Origin: an uncultured Eubacteriales bacterium
GTDB taxonomy: Bacteria; Bacillota; Clostridia; Oscillospirales; Acutalibacteraceae
NCBI GenBank assembly: GCA_934489735.1
Contig: CAKSSR010000024.1
Span: 1 to 31,100, forward strand
Length of the DNA: 31,100 bases
Direction of reading: 5' to 3'
The notes beneath the pieces are model-generated. The model made no database searches and was not told the origin of the DNA. It worked only from the letters and a program-made list of their open reading frames with translations. Positions within the stretch are counted from its first letter, which is position 1, and every line of letters begins with the position of its first letter. A program made the translations under genes and the position numbers. Below, in pieces: positions 15,456 through 23,191 of this stretch.

Positions 15456-16406
15456 TTACTCTTCTTTATTAAAGTCGAAGCCAAGTGTGCTTAACTTGTT
15501 TATAACTTCTTCTAATGATTTGCGTCCCAAATTACGAACTTTCATCATTTCGTCCTCAGTTTTGCCTATTAAATCCCTTACTGTATTAATGCCAGCTCGT
15601 TTTAGACAATTGAATGAACGTACAGATAAATCTAACTCCTCTATGGTCATGTCAATAGCATTGTTCTCTTTGTTCTCTTCTTTTTCTCTTAACATCTCTG
15701 TGTGAACAGTATTGCCTGAAAGATTGACAAAAAGATTTAAATGTTCTGTTAAAACCTTCGCAGCTAAAGACACTGCTTCCTCGGCTCCTATAACTCCATT
15801 GGTCCAGACGTCTAACGTTAGTTTGTCATAGTCAGTAATCTGCCCAACTCTAGTATTTTCCACGCTATAATTAACCTTTAGTACAGGAGTATATATTGAG
15901 TCTACAGGTATGACACCTATAACTGAAATCTCTTTATTTGTCTTATTCCTGTCTGCCGGAACGTAACCACGCCCTTTATCAAGAATAATGTCCATATAAA
16001 GTCTCGCATTCTTACCTAAAGTAGCTATATGCATGCCAGGATTCAATATCTCTACATCGCTATCACATTTGATGGACGCTGCTGTAACTTCACACTCGCC
16101 TGATTCCCTTATAGTAACCATTTTGGGAGTCTCGCCGTAAAGTTTTGCCGTTAATCCTTTAATATTAAGTATTATCTCTGCAACATCTTCTTTTACTCCA
16201 GGTATTGTTGAAAATTCGTGAAGTACTCCATCAATTTTAACTGCAGTCGGTGCTACTCCTGGTAAAGATGATAAAAGTATACGTCTAAGGCTATTACCCA
16301 GAGTATTACCAAATCCACGTTCTAATGGTTCTACTACAAATTTACCATAAGTCCTATCGTCTGATAGTTCCTCTGTAGTGATTTTGGGTTTTTCTATTTC
16401 TATCAT
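15456..16406 (-). CDS. rpoA: RNA polymerase alpha subunit
   Basis: 316 residues from the ATG at 16406, 7 nt after AGGAGG; the longer frame to 16439 lacks a site and runs through that Shine-Dalgarno. The N-terminal dimerisation domain shows FVVEPLERGFGNTLGNSLRRILLSSLPG (split at residue 15 onward), and the C-terminal domain begins after a short acidic linker with LDLSVRSFNCLKRAGI and ends NLGRKSLEEVI. It assembles the polymerase core and its C-terminal domain contacts UP elements and activators. Placed between rpsD and rplQ as usual. Confidence 0.98.
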   Translation of the reverse strand: MIEIEKPKITTEELSDDRTYGKFVVEPLERGFGNTLGNSLRRILLSSLPGVAPTAVKIDGVLHEFSTIPGVKEDVAEIILNIKGLTAKLYGETPKMVTIRESGECEVTAASIKCDSDVEILNPGMHIATLGKNARLYMDIILDKGRGYVPADRNKTNKEISVIGVIPVDSIYTPVLKVNYSVENTRVGQITDYDKLTLDVWTNGVIGAEEAVSLAAKVLTEHLNLFVNLSGNTVHTEMLREKEENKENNAIDMTIEELDLSVRSFNCLKRAGINTVRDLIGKTEDEMMKVRNLGRKSLEEVINKLSTLGFDFNKEE

Positions 16407-16471
16407 TAATGAGCCTCCTAAAATATTGCAATAAATCAAATATTACAACACTTGCATACTAATATCAATTA

Positions 16472-17101
16472 CTATTTAGAATACAACTCTACGATTAGAG
16501 TCTCTTCTACTTCTAAGTCTATATCTTCTCTCTTAGGCATCTCTAAAACAGTAGCTTTACATGCTTCTCTGTCAATATTTAGCCACTTCGGAACTGGTCG
16601 AGATGATTGAGTCTCTAAAATTGCTTTAATCTTTTCGCTAGATTTGCTTTTGTCACAGATAGAAATTTCATCAGAAACTTTTACTAAGAATGATGGAATG
16701 TTAACTTTCTTTCCATTTACTCTAAAATGACCATGTAAAACTAATTGTCTAGCTTCTGCTCTCGAACAAGCCCAACCCAATCTATATATAACATTGTCAA
16801 GTCTTGACTCTAATATTGCAAGTAGGTTCTCACCGGTCTTACCCTCTTTAACCTTTGTTGCAAGCTCATAGTAATGTCTAAATTGACCTTCTAATACTCC
16901 GTAATATCTTCTTGTCTTCTGTTTTGCTCTTAACTGAATTCCGTATTCAGATACTTTCTTCCTGCCTTGTCCATGTTGACCAGGAGCATATGCTCTTCTT
17001 GACAAAGCACATTTATCTGTATAGCATCTGTCGCCTTTTAAAAACAATTTCTGCCCTTCACGACGACATAATCTACATACCGGTCCTGTATATCTTGCCA
17101 T
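16472..17101 (-). CDS. rpsD: 30S ribosomal protein S4 (zinc type)
   Basis: 209 residues from the ATG at 17101; the AGGAGG lies 13 nt upstream, a rather long spacing. The N-terminus CRLCRREG...CYTDKCALSRR carries four cysteines typical of zinc-binding S4. The S4 RNA-binding domain is clear at SRLDNVIYRLGWACSRAEARQ. S4 starts small-subunit assembly on 16S rRNA and in many bacteria regulates the alpha operon. Only one copy is seen here; it lies within the operon, as in many Clostridia. Confidence 0.97.
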   Translation of the reverse strand: MARYTGPVCRLCRREGQKLFLKGDRCYTDKCALSRRAYAPGQHGQGRKKVSEYGIQLRAKQKTRRYYGVLEGQFRHYYELATKVKEGKTGENLLAILESRLDNVIYRLGWACSRAEARQLVLHGHFRVNGKKVNIPSFLVKVSDEISICDKSKSSEKIKAILETQSSRPVPKWLNIDREACKATVLEMPKREDIDLEVEETLIVELYSK

Positions 17102-17124
17102 AAAATTTATTGCACCTCCTAAAA

Positions 17125-17532
17125 TTATACACGTCTTCTTTTTGGTGGACGACATCCATTGTGTGGAATTGGAGTAACATCTTTTATCATGCTAACTTCA
17201 AGCCCTGCTGATTGTAATGCTCTAACAGCTGCTTCTCTACCTGAACCAGGTCCTTTTACGAAAACTTCAACTGTTTTCATTCCGTGCTCTATTGCACCTT
17301 TTGCTGCTGTCTCTGCTGCAGTCTGAGCTGCAAACGGAGTAGATTTTCTTGAACCTCTGAAGCCTAATCCTCCCGAGCTTGCCCAAGAAACGGCATTCCC
17401 TTGAACGTCTGTTATAGTAACTATAGTATTGTTAAATGTAGATTGTATATGAGCTGCACCACGTTCAATATTCTTACGCTCACGACGTCTACGAACAACA
17501 CTTGCTTTTTTACCGCCTTTTTGTGCTGCCAT
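17125..17532 (-). CDS. rpsK: 30S ribosomal protein S11
   Basis: 135 residues with GGAGG upstream of ATG. Contains AHIQSTFNNTIVTITD and the C-terminal GCRPPKRRRV typical of S11, which lies on the platform of the small subunit near the mRNA exit. The length is slightly above the usual 129 because of a basic N-terminal stretch. Sits between rpsM and rpsD. Confidence 0.98.
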   Translation of the reverse strand: MAAQKGGKKASVVRRRRERKNIERGAAHIQSTFNNTIVTITDVQGNAVSWASSGGLGFRGSRKSTPFAAQTAAETAAKGAIEHGMKTVEVFVKGPGSGREAAVRALQSAGLEVSMIKDVTPIPHNGCRPPKRRRV

Positions 17533-17556
17533 TATCTAATTACCTCCTCAACCTTT

Positions 17557-17925
17557 CTACTTTTTCTTATTTGCCATAGTCTTTTTAGGTCCTTTTCTCG
17601 TTCTAGCATTAGTTTTAGAACGTTGACCTCTTACTGGCAAACCTTTACGATGACGAATACCTCTATAAGATCCTATCTCTATCAATCTCTTGATATCAAA
17701 TGCAGTGTCTCTACGAAGGTCTCCCTCCACTCTGCAGTTATGATCAATATATTCTCTTAATTTTGCGATCTCTTCTTCTGTTAAATCTCTCACTCTAGTA
17801 TCAGGATTAATTCCAGTATTAGAAATTATATCTCTAGCTGTCTTTAGGCCTATTCCATATATATAAGTAAGACCTATTTCAATCCTTTTATCTCTTGGCA
17901 AGTCAACACCAGATATACGTGCCAT
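17557..17925 (-). CDS. rpsM: 30S ribosomal protein S13
   Basis: 122 residues from the ATG at 17925 (MARISGVDLPRDKR), 11 nt after AGGAGG; the four extra residues of the longer frame are unlikely. Has YIYGIG, the helix-two-turn-helix region, GSYRGIRHRKGLPVRGQRSK cut here to its core GIRHRKGLPVRGQ, and a basic tail. S13 contacts tRNA and L5 at the subunit bridge. Confidence 0.97.
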   Translation of the reverse strand: MARISGVDLPRDKRIEIGLTYIYGIGLKTARDIISNTGINPDTRVRDLTEEEIAKLREYIDHNCRVEGDLRRDTAFDIKRLIEIGSYRGIRHRKGLPVRGQRSKTNARTRKGPKKTMANKKK

Positions 17926-17958
17926 TACTGCTTGCACCTCCTAAAATATATTTTTTAA

Positions 17959-18072
17959 TTAACCTTGACGTTGTTTGTGCTTGGGATTTTCACAAATTAC
18001 CATGATCTTCCCTTTACGCTTGATTACTTTGCATTTATCGCAAATCTTTTTTACAGAAGGTCTAACTTTCAT
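17959..18072 (-). CDS. rpmJ: 50S ribosomal protein L36 (zinc type)
   Basis: 37 residues, MKVRPSVKKICDKCKVIKR at the start and GKIMVICENPKHKQRQG at the end, with the CxxC...C...H zinc ligands intact. GGGGGA lies 7 nt before the ATG. L36 is the smallest large-subunit protein. It lies between infA and rpsM, as in other Firmicutes. Confidence 0.97.
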   Translation of the reverse strand: MKVRPSVKKICDKCKVIKRKGKIMVICENPKHKQRQG

Positions 18073-18109
18073 TTACGATTCCCCCTTGTTAATGATTTTG
18101 CTCTCTATT

Positions 18110-18439
18110 TTATTTAGAGCGCCATATTATTCTTCCTTTTGTAAGATCATAAGGTGACACTTCAACTACTACTTTGTCACCAGGAATTATTCGAATGTAA
18201 TTCATTCTTAATTTTCCAGATAGATGTGCTAAAACTGTTATTTTATTCTCAGGTTCACCTGCTGATTTCCCATTTTTATTAGATGATTCTGTAGATTTTT
18301 CTTTCTCTACTTTCTCATTTTTATCATGTGATTCTGCAGATTTTTCTTTCGGTATTACTGATGCTTTAACTTTAAAATAAGCATTCGGAAGAGCTTCAAC
18401 GACTATTCCTTCCAGTTCGATTGTTTCTTCTTTAGCCAA
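18110..18439 (-). CDS. infA: translation initiation factor IF-1 with a repeat insertion
   Basis: 109 residues; typical IF-1 has 72. The conserved parts are all present: MAKEETIELEGIVVEALPNA, YFKV, ITVLAHLSGKLRMNYIRI, PGDKVVVEVSPYDLTKGRI. Between YFKV and ITVLAH, where other IF-1 proteins have a turn of about five residues, there is an insert of about 36 residues (roughly 26-66). It holds two copies of a 14-residue unit, KEKSAESHDKNEKV and KEKSTESSNKNGKS, rich in Lys, Glu, Ser and Asn and probably disordered. The frame is open and the core OB fold looks intact, so the gene should be functional. The start is TTG with no nearby Shine-Dalgarno; the site is in the structured element upstream. IF-1 occupies the A site during initiation. 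Confidence 0.95.
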   Translation of the reverse strand: MAKEETIELEGIVVEALPNAYFKVKASVIPKEKSAESHDKNEKVEKEKSTESSNKNGKSAGEPENKITVLAHLSGKLRMNYIRIIPGDKVVVEVSPYDLTKGRIIWRSK

Positions 18440-18540
18440 AATAAACTTTGCTACTCAAAATATGAGACACCATATCCATGTCTAAAACTGTCATTAATAT
18501 TAAAATCTTATGTGGATACTCTGTCGAGTAGCCCTCCTTT
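18440..18540 (-). promoter_or_regulatory. split ribosome binding site with GCTACTC/GAGTAGC element ahead of infA
   Basis: Minus strand: AAAGGAGG (18540-18533), then an 83-nt segment from GCTACTC (18532-18526) to GAGTAGC (18456-18450), then 10 nt to the infA TTG. The Shine-Dalgarno is 93 nt from the start, and no other is closer. Inside lie GACA/TGTC and a 6-bp TATCCA/TGGATA stem separated by a symmetric three-by-three internal loop, so the segment can form one rod and bring AAAGGAGG next to TTG. The ends GCTACTCGAC and CATATTTTGAGTAGC match those before rplR. Confidence 0.7.
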
Positions 18541-18577
18541 CCCTCGTTATTGCAAACTTAAAATTACTTAATATTTT

Positions 18578-18835
18578 TCAATCTTTATAAAATGGAGCTA
18601 ATGCTTTTCTTATAGACTTATCGCTAGTAAGTGAATCTTCCGGCAATATCTTGTTAACAATAGATAAATGTCTCATATTTTTTTTCTTTGGACTCTCTAT
18701 CTTTCTTGACTTTCCATTCATAATCATGACAAATCTGTCTTCATCATCTAGTTTCTTCGCAATGACAAAATACTCATTTTTATCATGACCTGCCTTCGAT
18801 TTTACTACCATGCCTCTTTGAATTTCTAATGCCAT
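18578..18835 (-). CDS. KOW-domain RNA-binding protein (L14e-like)
   Basis: 85 residues. The N-terminal KOW motif is EIQRGMVVKSKAGHDKNEYFVI, beginning at residue 4 and given here only as far as recognised, followed by DRFVMIMNGKSRKIESPKKKN. Small proteins of this sort, related to the archaeal and eukaryotic L14e, are regularly found between map and infA in Clostridia. They are thought to bind ribosomal or other RNA; the exact role is not known. GAGGGG and AAAGGG precede the ATG. Confidence 0.85.
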   Translation of the reverse strand: MALEIQRGMVVKSKAGHDKNEYFVIAKKLDDEDRFVMIMNGKSRKIESPKKKNMRHLSIVNKILPEDSLTSDKSIRKALAPFYKD

Positions 18836-18906
18836 TACCCTTTACCCCTCAACAACATGAAATCTTCTCAAATAAATACTACCTTAATGGTTACAATCCC
18901 TTTAAA

Positions 18907-19659
18907 TTACTCTGCTTTTGTTAGAATAATTGGACCATTTTCAGTTATCGCAATAGTATTTTCATAATGGGCAGACAATTTCCCATCTGCGGTTACAACT
19001 GTCCAACCATTGTCAAGAATTTCAATATCGCTTGTGCCTTCGTTAATCATGGGTTCTATGGCTATAGTCATTCCTTTCAAAAGTCTCGCTCCTCTGCCCG
19101 GTGTCCCATAATTCGGTACACTAGGATCTTCGTGTAACTTCGCCCCTACTCCGTGCCCAACAAAATCGCGTACCACCGAGTAACCACGAACTTTGACATA
19201 CCCTTCAACAGCATTACCTATGTCGCCTATTCTCGCACCGGTAACAACTTTTTTTAATGCCTCATAAAAACTTTCTCTTGTTGCATCAATAAGCGATCTC
19301 GCTCTGTCTGATATGTCAGCACAGGCAAATGTGTTCGCATTATCTCCGTGGAATCCTTCAAAATTTGCTCCCACGTCTATACTAACTATATCTCCGGCTT
19401 TAAGTATTTGCTTCTTACTTGGTATGCCATGGATAACCATGTTGTTAACAGAAATACAAGAACTTGCTGGAAATCCATCATAATTAAAAAAAGACGGACT
19501 GGCTCCTTGACTAATAATATATTTCTTTATTATACTATCTAATTCATAAGTAGTAACTCCAGGCTCTACTGCTTCTCCTGCAAGTTTTAATGCCATCGCT
19601 GATATTCTACCAGCCTCTTGCATTATTTTTATTTCTCTATCTGTCTTCAAAACTATCAT
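18907..19659 (-). CDS. map: type I methionine aminopeptidase
   Basis: 250 residues. The five metal ligands are visible in their usual contexts: Asp in VSIDVGAN, Asp in FHGDNANTF, His in VGHGVG, Glu in IAIEPMIN and Glu in HYENTIAI; the catalytic His is in MVIHGIP. It removes the initiator methionine from new proteins at the ribosome. No N-terminal SecC zinc extension, so it is the short form. The Shine-Dalgarno is weak (AAAAGAG 8 nt before ATG). The 127-nt gap to adk is larger than most in the cluster, and I see no clear promoter in it. Confidence 0.97.
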   Translation of the reverse strand: MIVLKTDREIKIMQEAGRISAMALKLAGEAVEPGVTTYELDSIIKKYIISQGASPSFFNYDGFPASSCISVNNMVIHGIPSKKQILKAGDIVSIDVGANFEGFHGDNANTFACADISDRARSLIDATRESFYEALKKVVTGARIGDIGNAVEGYVKVRGYSVVRDFVGHGVGAKLHEDPSVPNYGTPGRGARLLKGMTIAIEPMINEGTSDIEILDNGWTVVTADGKLSAHYENTIAITENGPIILTKAE

Positions 19660-19786
19660 AATTTAAACTCTTTTCATTCATTGAACTATCATTCGTTCTC
19701 GGTTGCTTCATTTTCTTAATTAATGATATCATTTAAGCATCCGTTTCGATAGTCCTAATGTTATTTTTCCCTATTAAAAATTAATC

Positions 19787-20425
19787 CTAATCTTTGTTTT
19801 CAAATACGGCAAGAGTTAATTTAGTTGTCTCTTCGACATCGTCCTGTCCTTCTATAATAAACAACTTACCTTGATTTCTATAATAATCTTCAAGTGGCGC
19901 TGTTTGTTTATGATATATTCTTAATCTTTCTTTAACTATTTCTGTTCGATCATCCGAGCGCTGTATAAGGGTGCCTGAACATTCATCACAAATTCCGTCC
20001 TTAACAGGCTTTTTATATTCTATATGAAAAGTAGAACCGCAATCTTCGCAGACACGGCGACCAGACATCCTGTCAATTATCTTGTCATCATCAACTTTTA
20101 TGCAAATGACTTTGTCTATATTGACATTCATTTTATCCAGTGCCTCGGCCTGATTAATAGTCCTTGGAAAACCATCTAGTATGAATCCGTCGTTACAATC
20201 ATCCTCTTTGAGTCTCTCTTTGATTATGTTTATAACTACTTCATCTGGAACAAGTTCGCCTTGCTCTATATATGATTTTGCCACATTCCCTAATTCAGAA
20301 CCGCTTTTAAGCGCCTCTCTTATTATGTTTCCAGTTGAAATCGTTGGAATAGAAAGAAACTTGCTTATTACCTCTCCTTGAGTGCCTTTCCCAGCACCAG
20401 GTGCTCCTAGCAAAATTATATTCAA
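19787..20425 (-). CDS. adk: adenylate kinase (zinc-lid type)
   Basis: 212 residues from TTG at 20425. P-loop GAPGAGKGTQ near the start, FILDGFPRTINQAEAL (the GFPRT motif), and a zinc-binding lid with CEDCGSTF and CDECSG, the Cys4 type found in Gram-positive bacteria. It converts ATP and AMP to two ADP. The start has no directly adjacent Shine-Dalgarno: GGAAGGAG is 29 nt upstream, separated by a small GCTAC-TTAAA-GTAGC hairpin. Confidence 0.97.
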   Translation of the reverse strand: MNIILLGAPGAGKGTQGEVISKFLSIPTISTGNIIREALKSGSELGNVAKSYIEQGELVPDEVVINIIKERLKEDDCNDGFILDGFPRTINQAEALDKMNVNIDKVICIKVDDDKIIDRMSGRRVCEDCGSTFHIEYKKPVKDGICDECSGTLIQRSDDRTEIVKERLRIYHKQTAPLEDYYRNQGKLFIIEGQDDVEETTKLTLAVFENKD

Positions 20426-20462
20426 TGCTCTTATCTCGCTACTTTAAGTAGCTACTCCTTCC
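20426..20462 (-). promoter_or_regulatory. hairpin between Shine-Dalgarno and TTG start of adk
   Basis: Minus strand: GGAAGGAG (20462-20455), TA, then GCTAC (20452-20448), loop TTAAA, GTAGC (20442-20438), 12 nt, TTG start. The hairpin extends to a 7-bp palindrome GCTACTT-A-AAGTAGC. Same outer stem and same order as the longer elements before infA, rplR and the Nif11 precursor, but with the insert reduced to 15 nt. Confidence 0.65.
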
Positions 20463-20694
20463 ATGATTTTTACAATTGTTTTTTAAATTATGTCTTCTTA
20501 TTCTAAAAAAAAGCAAACCTTTTCATATGTCTTTCTTAGAATTACTATGCACTTTCGCCCTCAAATACAAAAAAATCTAAACCTACGATAAATTAACATC
20601 GTATCCAGATAATTTATTATCAGTTAGAGACATTGTACATCTGAGATGTGGTATTATTGTTTCAACAAATGTCTCTAGTCTCTAACTAAATCTC
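20463..20694 (-). other. structured secY-adk intergenic leader
   Basis: No gene is visible. A 10-bp inverted repeat AGTTAGAGAC (20622-20631) with GTCTCTAACT (20678-20687) competes with a second pairing, TAGAGACATTGT (20625-20636) with ACAAATGTCTCTA (20665-20677, one bulge); the two cannot form together. Further along the transcript come hairpins GATAATTTATTATC (20608-20621) and TACGAT/ATCGTA (20584-20603), then a run of seven T on the minus strand (20575-20569). This could be an attenuator or terminator-like switch, but the T-run is 8 nt from the last stem. A weak promoter for adk may also lie here. Confidence 0.4.
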
Positions 20695-22026
20695 TTAATC
20701 TAAAAATCCTTTATAATGTCTCATCATCATCTGTGATTCCATTTGTTTTACTGTCTCAAGTGCAACGCCAACTAAAATTATAATTGAAGTTCCGCCCATA
20801 ATAGACATGCTTGCCATACCGGTAGCCTTTCCGAAGAATATTGGAAGTAGCGCAATAAAGGCTAAGAATAATGCCCCTATTAACGTTATTTTAGATAACA
20901 CTCTGCCAATAAAGTCAGATGTGGGCTTACCTGGTCTGATCCCTGGTATCATTCCACTGCTTTGACGTAAATTATTAGCCATTTCCATTGGATTATAAGT
21001 AATCGTAATGTAGAAATATGCAAACATTATAATCAATATGAAATATATCAATGGATAAATTGCATGTTCATGCGAGAATGTATCCAAGAAACTCTTCCAA
21101 AAACCAGTTGGATGAGCTAATTGATTTATAGTTCCTGGAACTGCTAATATCGTGCTGGCAAAGATTATAGGCATAACACCTGCCGAACCAATTTTGATTG
21201 GCATATGGGTACTTTGCCCACCGTACATCTTTCTCCCTACAACACGCTTTGCATATTGAATAGGAATTCTGCGTTCTGCATCATTCATAAGAACTATTAG
21301 AGCTATAACTCCTAAGAATATTAAAACAAATAATGGTACTAGTACAAAGAACTTTCCATTAGCTGAAGGATCTTCTATTGCTAGATTCCAATAATATGAT
21401 AAGCTTAAAACTAAATCTGGCATTCTAGCTACTATTCCTGCAAACAATAGAATAGATATTCCATTTCCTATACCTTTTTGATTTATTTGCTCACCAAACC
21501 ACATCATAAGGGCAGTACCAGCAGTAAGTACCATAACGATAACAGCCGCTGTAAAAAATCCTTCAAATCCATTAGTATACTTAATTATATCAAGTCCTTC
21601 TGGATTGTTCCTAAGATAAAAGTAATAAAGAGTTCCTTGAAGAATTCCTAAAACCACTGCTAAGTATCTAGTGATCTTAGACATCTTCTTTCTGCCTTCT
21701 TCACCTTCTTTAGTAAGCCTTTCCAATGACGGCAATACAACTGTCATAAGTTGCATTATTATAGACGATGTAATATATGGTCCCACTGACATCGCAAATA
21801 GTGTCGCATATTGAAATGCCCCACCCGAAAATGTATTCAAGAACGAAAATATCGTATTCGAATTCGATGACATGACTCCATTCATCAACGCAGCCAATGC
21901 ATCTCTGTTTAAAAAAGGAATCGGTACCCAAGAACCAAATCTAAATATGATAATCATCATAAAGGTGTAAAGTAGCTTTTTCCTAAGCTCGGGCACCTTC
22001 CATGCGTTAATCATAGTTTTAAGCAT
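20695..22026 (-). CDS. secY: preprotein translocase channel subunit SecY
   Basis: 443 residues with ten predicted membrane helices, the usual size. Family segments include FRFGSWVPIPFLN, FSGGAFQYATLFAMSVGPYI split after FSGGAF, the cytoplasmic loop RRIPIQYAKRVVGRKMYGGQ, and GIRPGKPTSDFI. Forms the SecYEG channel for export and membrane insertion. Its ATG overlaps the rplO stop by one base (TGATG), so translation is coupled. Confidence 0.98.
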   Translation of the reverse strand: MLKTMINAWKVPELRKKLLYTFMMIIIFRFGSWVPIPFLNRDALAALMNGVMSSNSNTIFSFLNTFSGGAFQYATLFAMSVGPYITSSIIMQLMTVVLPSLERLTKEGEEGRKKMSKITRYLAVVLGILQGTLYYFYLRNNPEGLDIIKYTNGFEGFFTAAVIVMVLTAGTALMMWFGEQINQKGIGNGISILLFAGIVARMPDLVLSLSYYWNLAIEDPSANGKFFVLVPLFVLIFLGVIALIVLMNDAERRIPIQYAKRVVGRKMYGGQSTHMPIKIGSAGVMPIIFASTILAVPGTINQLAHPTGFWKSFLDTFSHEHAIYPLIYFILIIMFAYFYITITYNPMEMANNLRQSSGMIPGIRPGKPTSDFIGRVLSKITLIGALFLAFIALLPIFFGKATGMASMSIMGGTSIIILVGVALETVKQMESQMMMRHYKGFLD

Positions 22027-22466
22027 CAGATCACCTCTGCAATTCCACCGGCAGCTTCTATTTTCGCTTTCGCTGACTTAGAAAAACCTTTAGCTTGCAC
22101 AGTTAATTTCTTAGTGATGTCATCATTGCCTATAATTCTTATGCCATCTTGTATTTTGCTTATAATTCCAGCATCTAGCAATGTCTGAGCATCAATCTTT
22201 TGATCATTCTCAAATTTCTCAAGTGATTTAATCTGAACTTCTACAAATTTCTTTGCAAAAATATTATTAAATCCTCTCTTTGGTACACGTCTTTGTAAAG
22301 GCATTTGACCGCCTTCAAAACCAGGACGAACTCCGCCACCAGATCTAGCTTTTTGACCCTTGTGACCTTTGCCCGCAGTCTTACCTTGACCTGAACCATG
22401 TCCCCTACCGATTCTCTTTCTTTCCTTCTTAGAACCAGCAGGCGGATAAAGACTCGTTAGATCCAT
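22026..22466 (-). CDS. rplO: 50S ribosomal protein L15
   Basis: 146 residues. N-terminal Gly/Lys/Arg-rich arm (KKERKRIGRGHGSGQGKTAG) and the GFEGGQMPLQRRVPKRGF segment are diagnostic. L15 is a late-assembly protein of the large subunit. Lies between rpmD and secY; the TGATG overlap with secY ties the two translationally. Confidence 0.98.
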   Translation of the reverse strand: MDLTSLYPPAGSKKERKRIGRGHGSGQGKTAGKGHKGQKARSGGGVRPGFEGGQMPLQRRVPKRGFNNIFAKKFVEVQIKSLEKFENDQKIDAQTLLDAGIISKIQDGIRIIGNDDITKKLTVQAKGFSKSAKAKIEAAGGIAEVI

Positions 22467-22477
22467 ATTTACACCTC

Positions 22478-22663
22478 CTAATCTTCTTGCTCCTCTACAG
22501 TTACAAGGTGACTTATCTTTCTCACCTTGCCCTCAGTCTGAGAATTCTTAGGTTGCATACTAACATCTCCAATTTTTCTCAAACTTATAGACCCAGCGGT
22601 TGCAATCTGGTCTTTTTTTCTTCCTATAAGACTACGTTTTAATGTAATTTTTAACTTTGCCAT
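22478..22663 (-). CDS. rpmD: 50S ribosomal protein L30
   Basis: 61 residues: KITLKRSLIGRKKDQIAT, then GSISLRKIGDV, the classical L30 pattern of the bacterial short form. GGGGG lies ahead of the ATG. It sits between rpsE and rplO in the spc order. Confidence 0.96.
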   Translation of the reverse strand: MAKLKITLKRSLIGRKKDQIATAGSISLRKIGDVSMQPKNSQTEGKVRKISHLVTVEEQED

Positions 22664-22678
22664 ATTGCTCCCCCTTTA

Positions 22679-23176
22679 TTATAAAATATCGTTTACCGAT
22701 TTGCCTCTTATAGCTGCAACTTCTTCCAAAGTACGAAGTTTTGCTAAGCCATCAAGAGTTGCTCTTACTACGTTACAAGGATTGCTTGAACGTAAAGCCT
22801 TTGTTCTTATATCTTTAATTCCAACTGCTTCAACAACTGCTCTAACTGGTCCACCTGCAATAACTCCTGTACCAGGCGCAGCCGGTTTCATAAGAACCCT
22901 ACCAGCTCCAAAGCATCCTAAAATTTCATGCGGAATAGTAGAACCTTTAAGAGAAACTTTCATCAAATTTTTCTTAGCATCTTCAATTCCTTTTCTAATA
23001 GCATCCGGAACTTCTCCTGCTTTTCCTATTCCGAAGCCAACAATTCCTTCGCCATTTCCAACAACCACTAATGCAGCGAATTTAAATATTCTACCGCCCT
23101 TAACAGTCTTAGAAACACGATTTATAGCAACTACACGCTCTTTTAAATCTATAGTTGTCGCATCGATTCTTGCCAA
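22679..23176 (-). CDS. rpsE: 30S ribosomal protein S5
   Basis: 165 residues. Contains the double-stranded-RNA-binding-like N-terminal domain (LKERVVAINRVSKTVKGGR), VGNGEGIVGFGIGKAGEVP, and GRVLMKPAAPGTGVIAGG. S5 contributes to decoding accuracy and to mRNA unwinding at the entry channel. Preceded by AAGGAGGG. A long plus-strand frame over the same DNA is only its shadow. Confidence 0.98.
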   Translation of the reverse strand: MARIDATTIDLKERVVAINRVSKTVKGGRIFKFAALVVVGNGEGIVGFGIGKAGEVPDAIRKGIEDAKKNLMKVSLKGSTIPHEILGCFGAGRVLMKPAAPGTGVIAGGPVRAVVEAVGIKDIRTKALRSSNPCNVVRATLDGLAKLRTLEEVAAIRGKSVNDIL

Positions 23177-23191
23177 AGATATCCCTCCTTA

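Noticed and set aside
19637..19732. 31-codon frame between adk and map
   Set aside because: No Shine-Dalgarno, overlaps the map start, no recognisable protein features.
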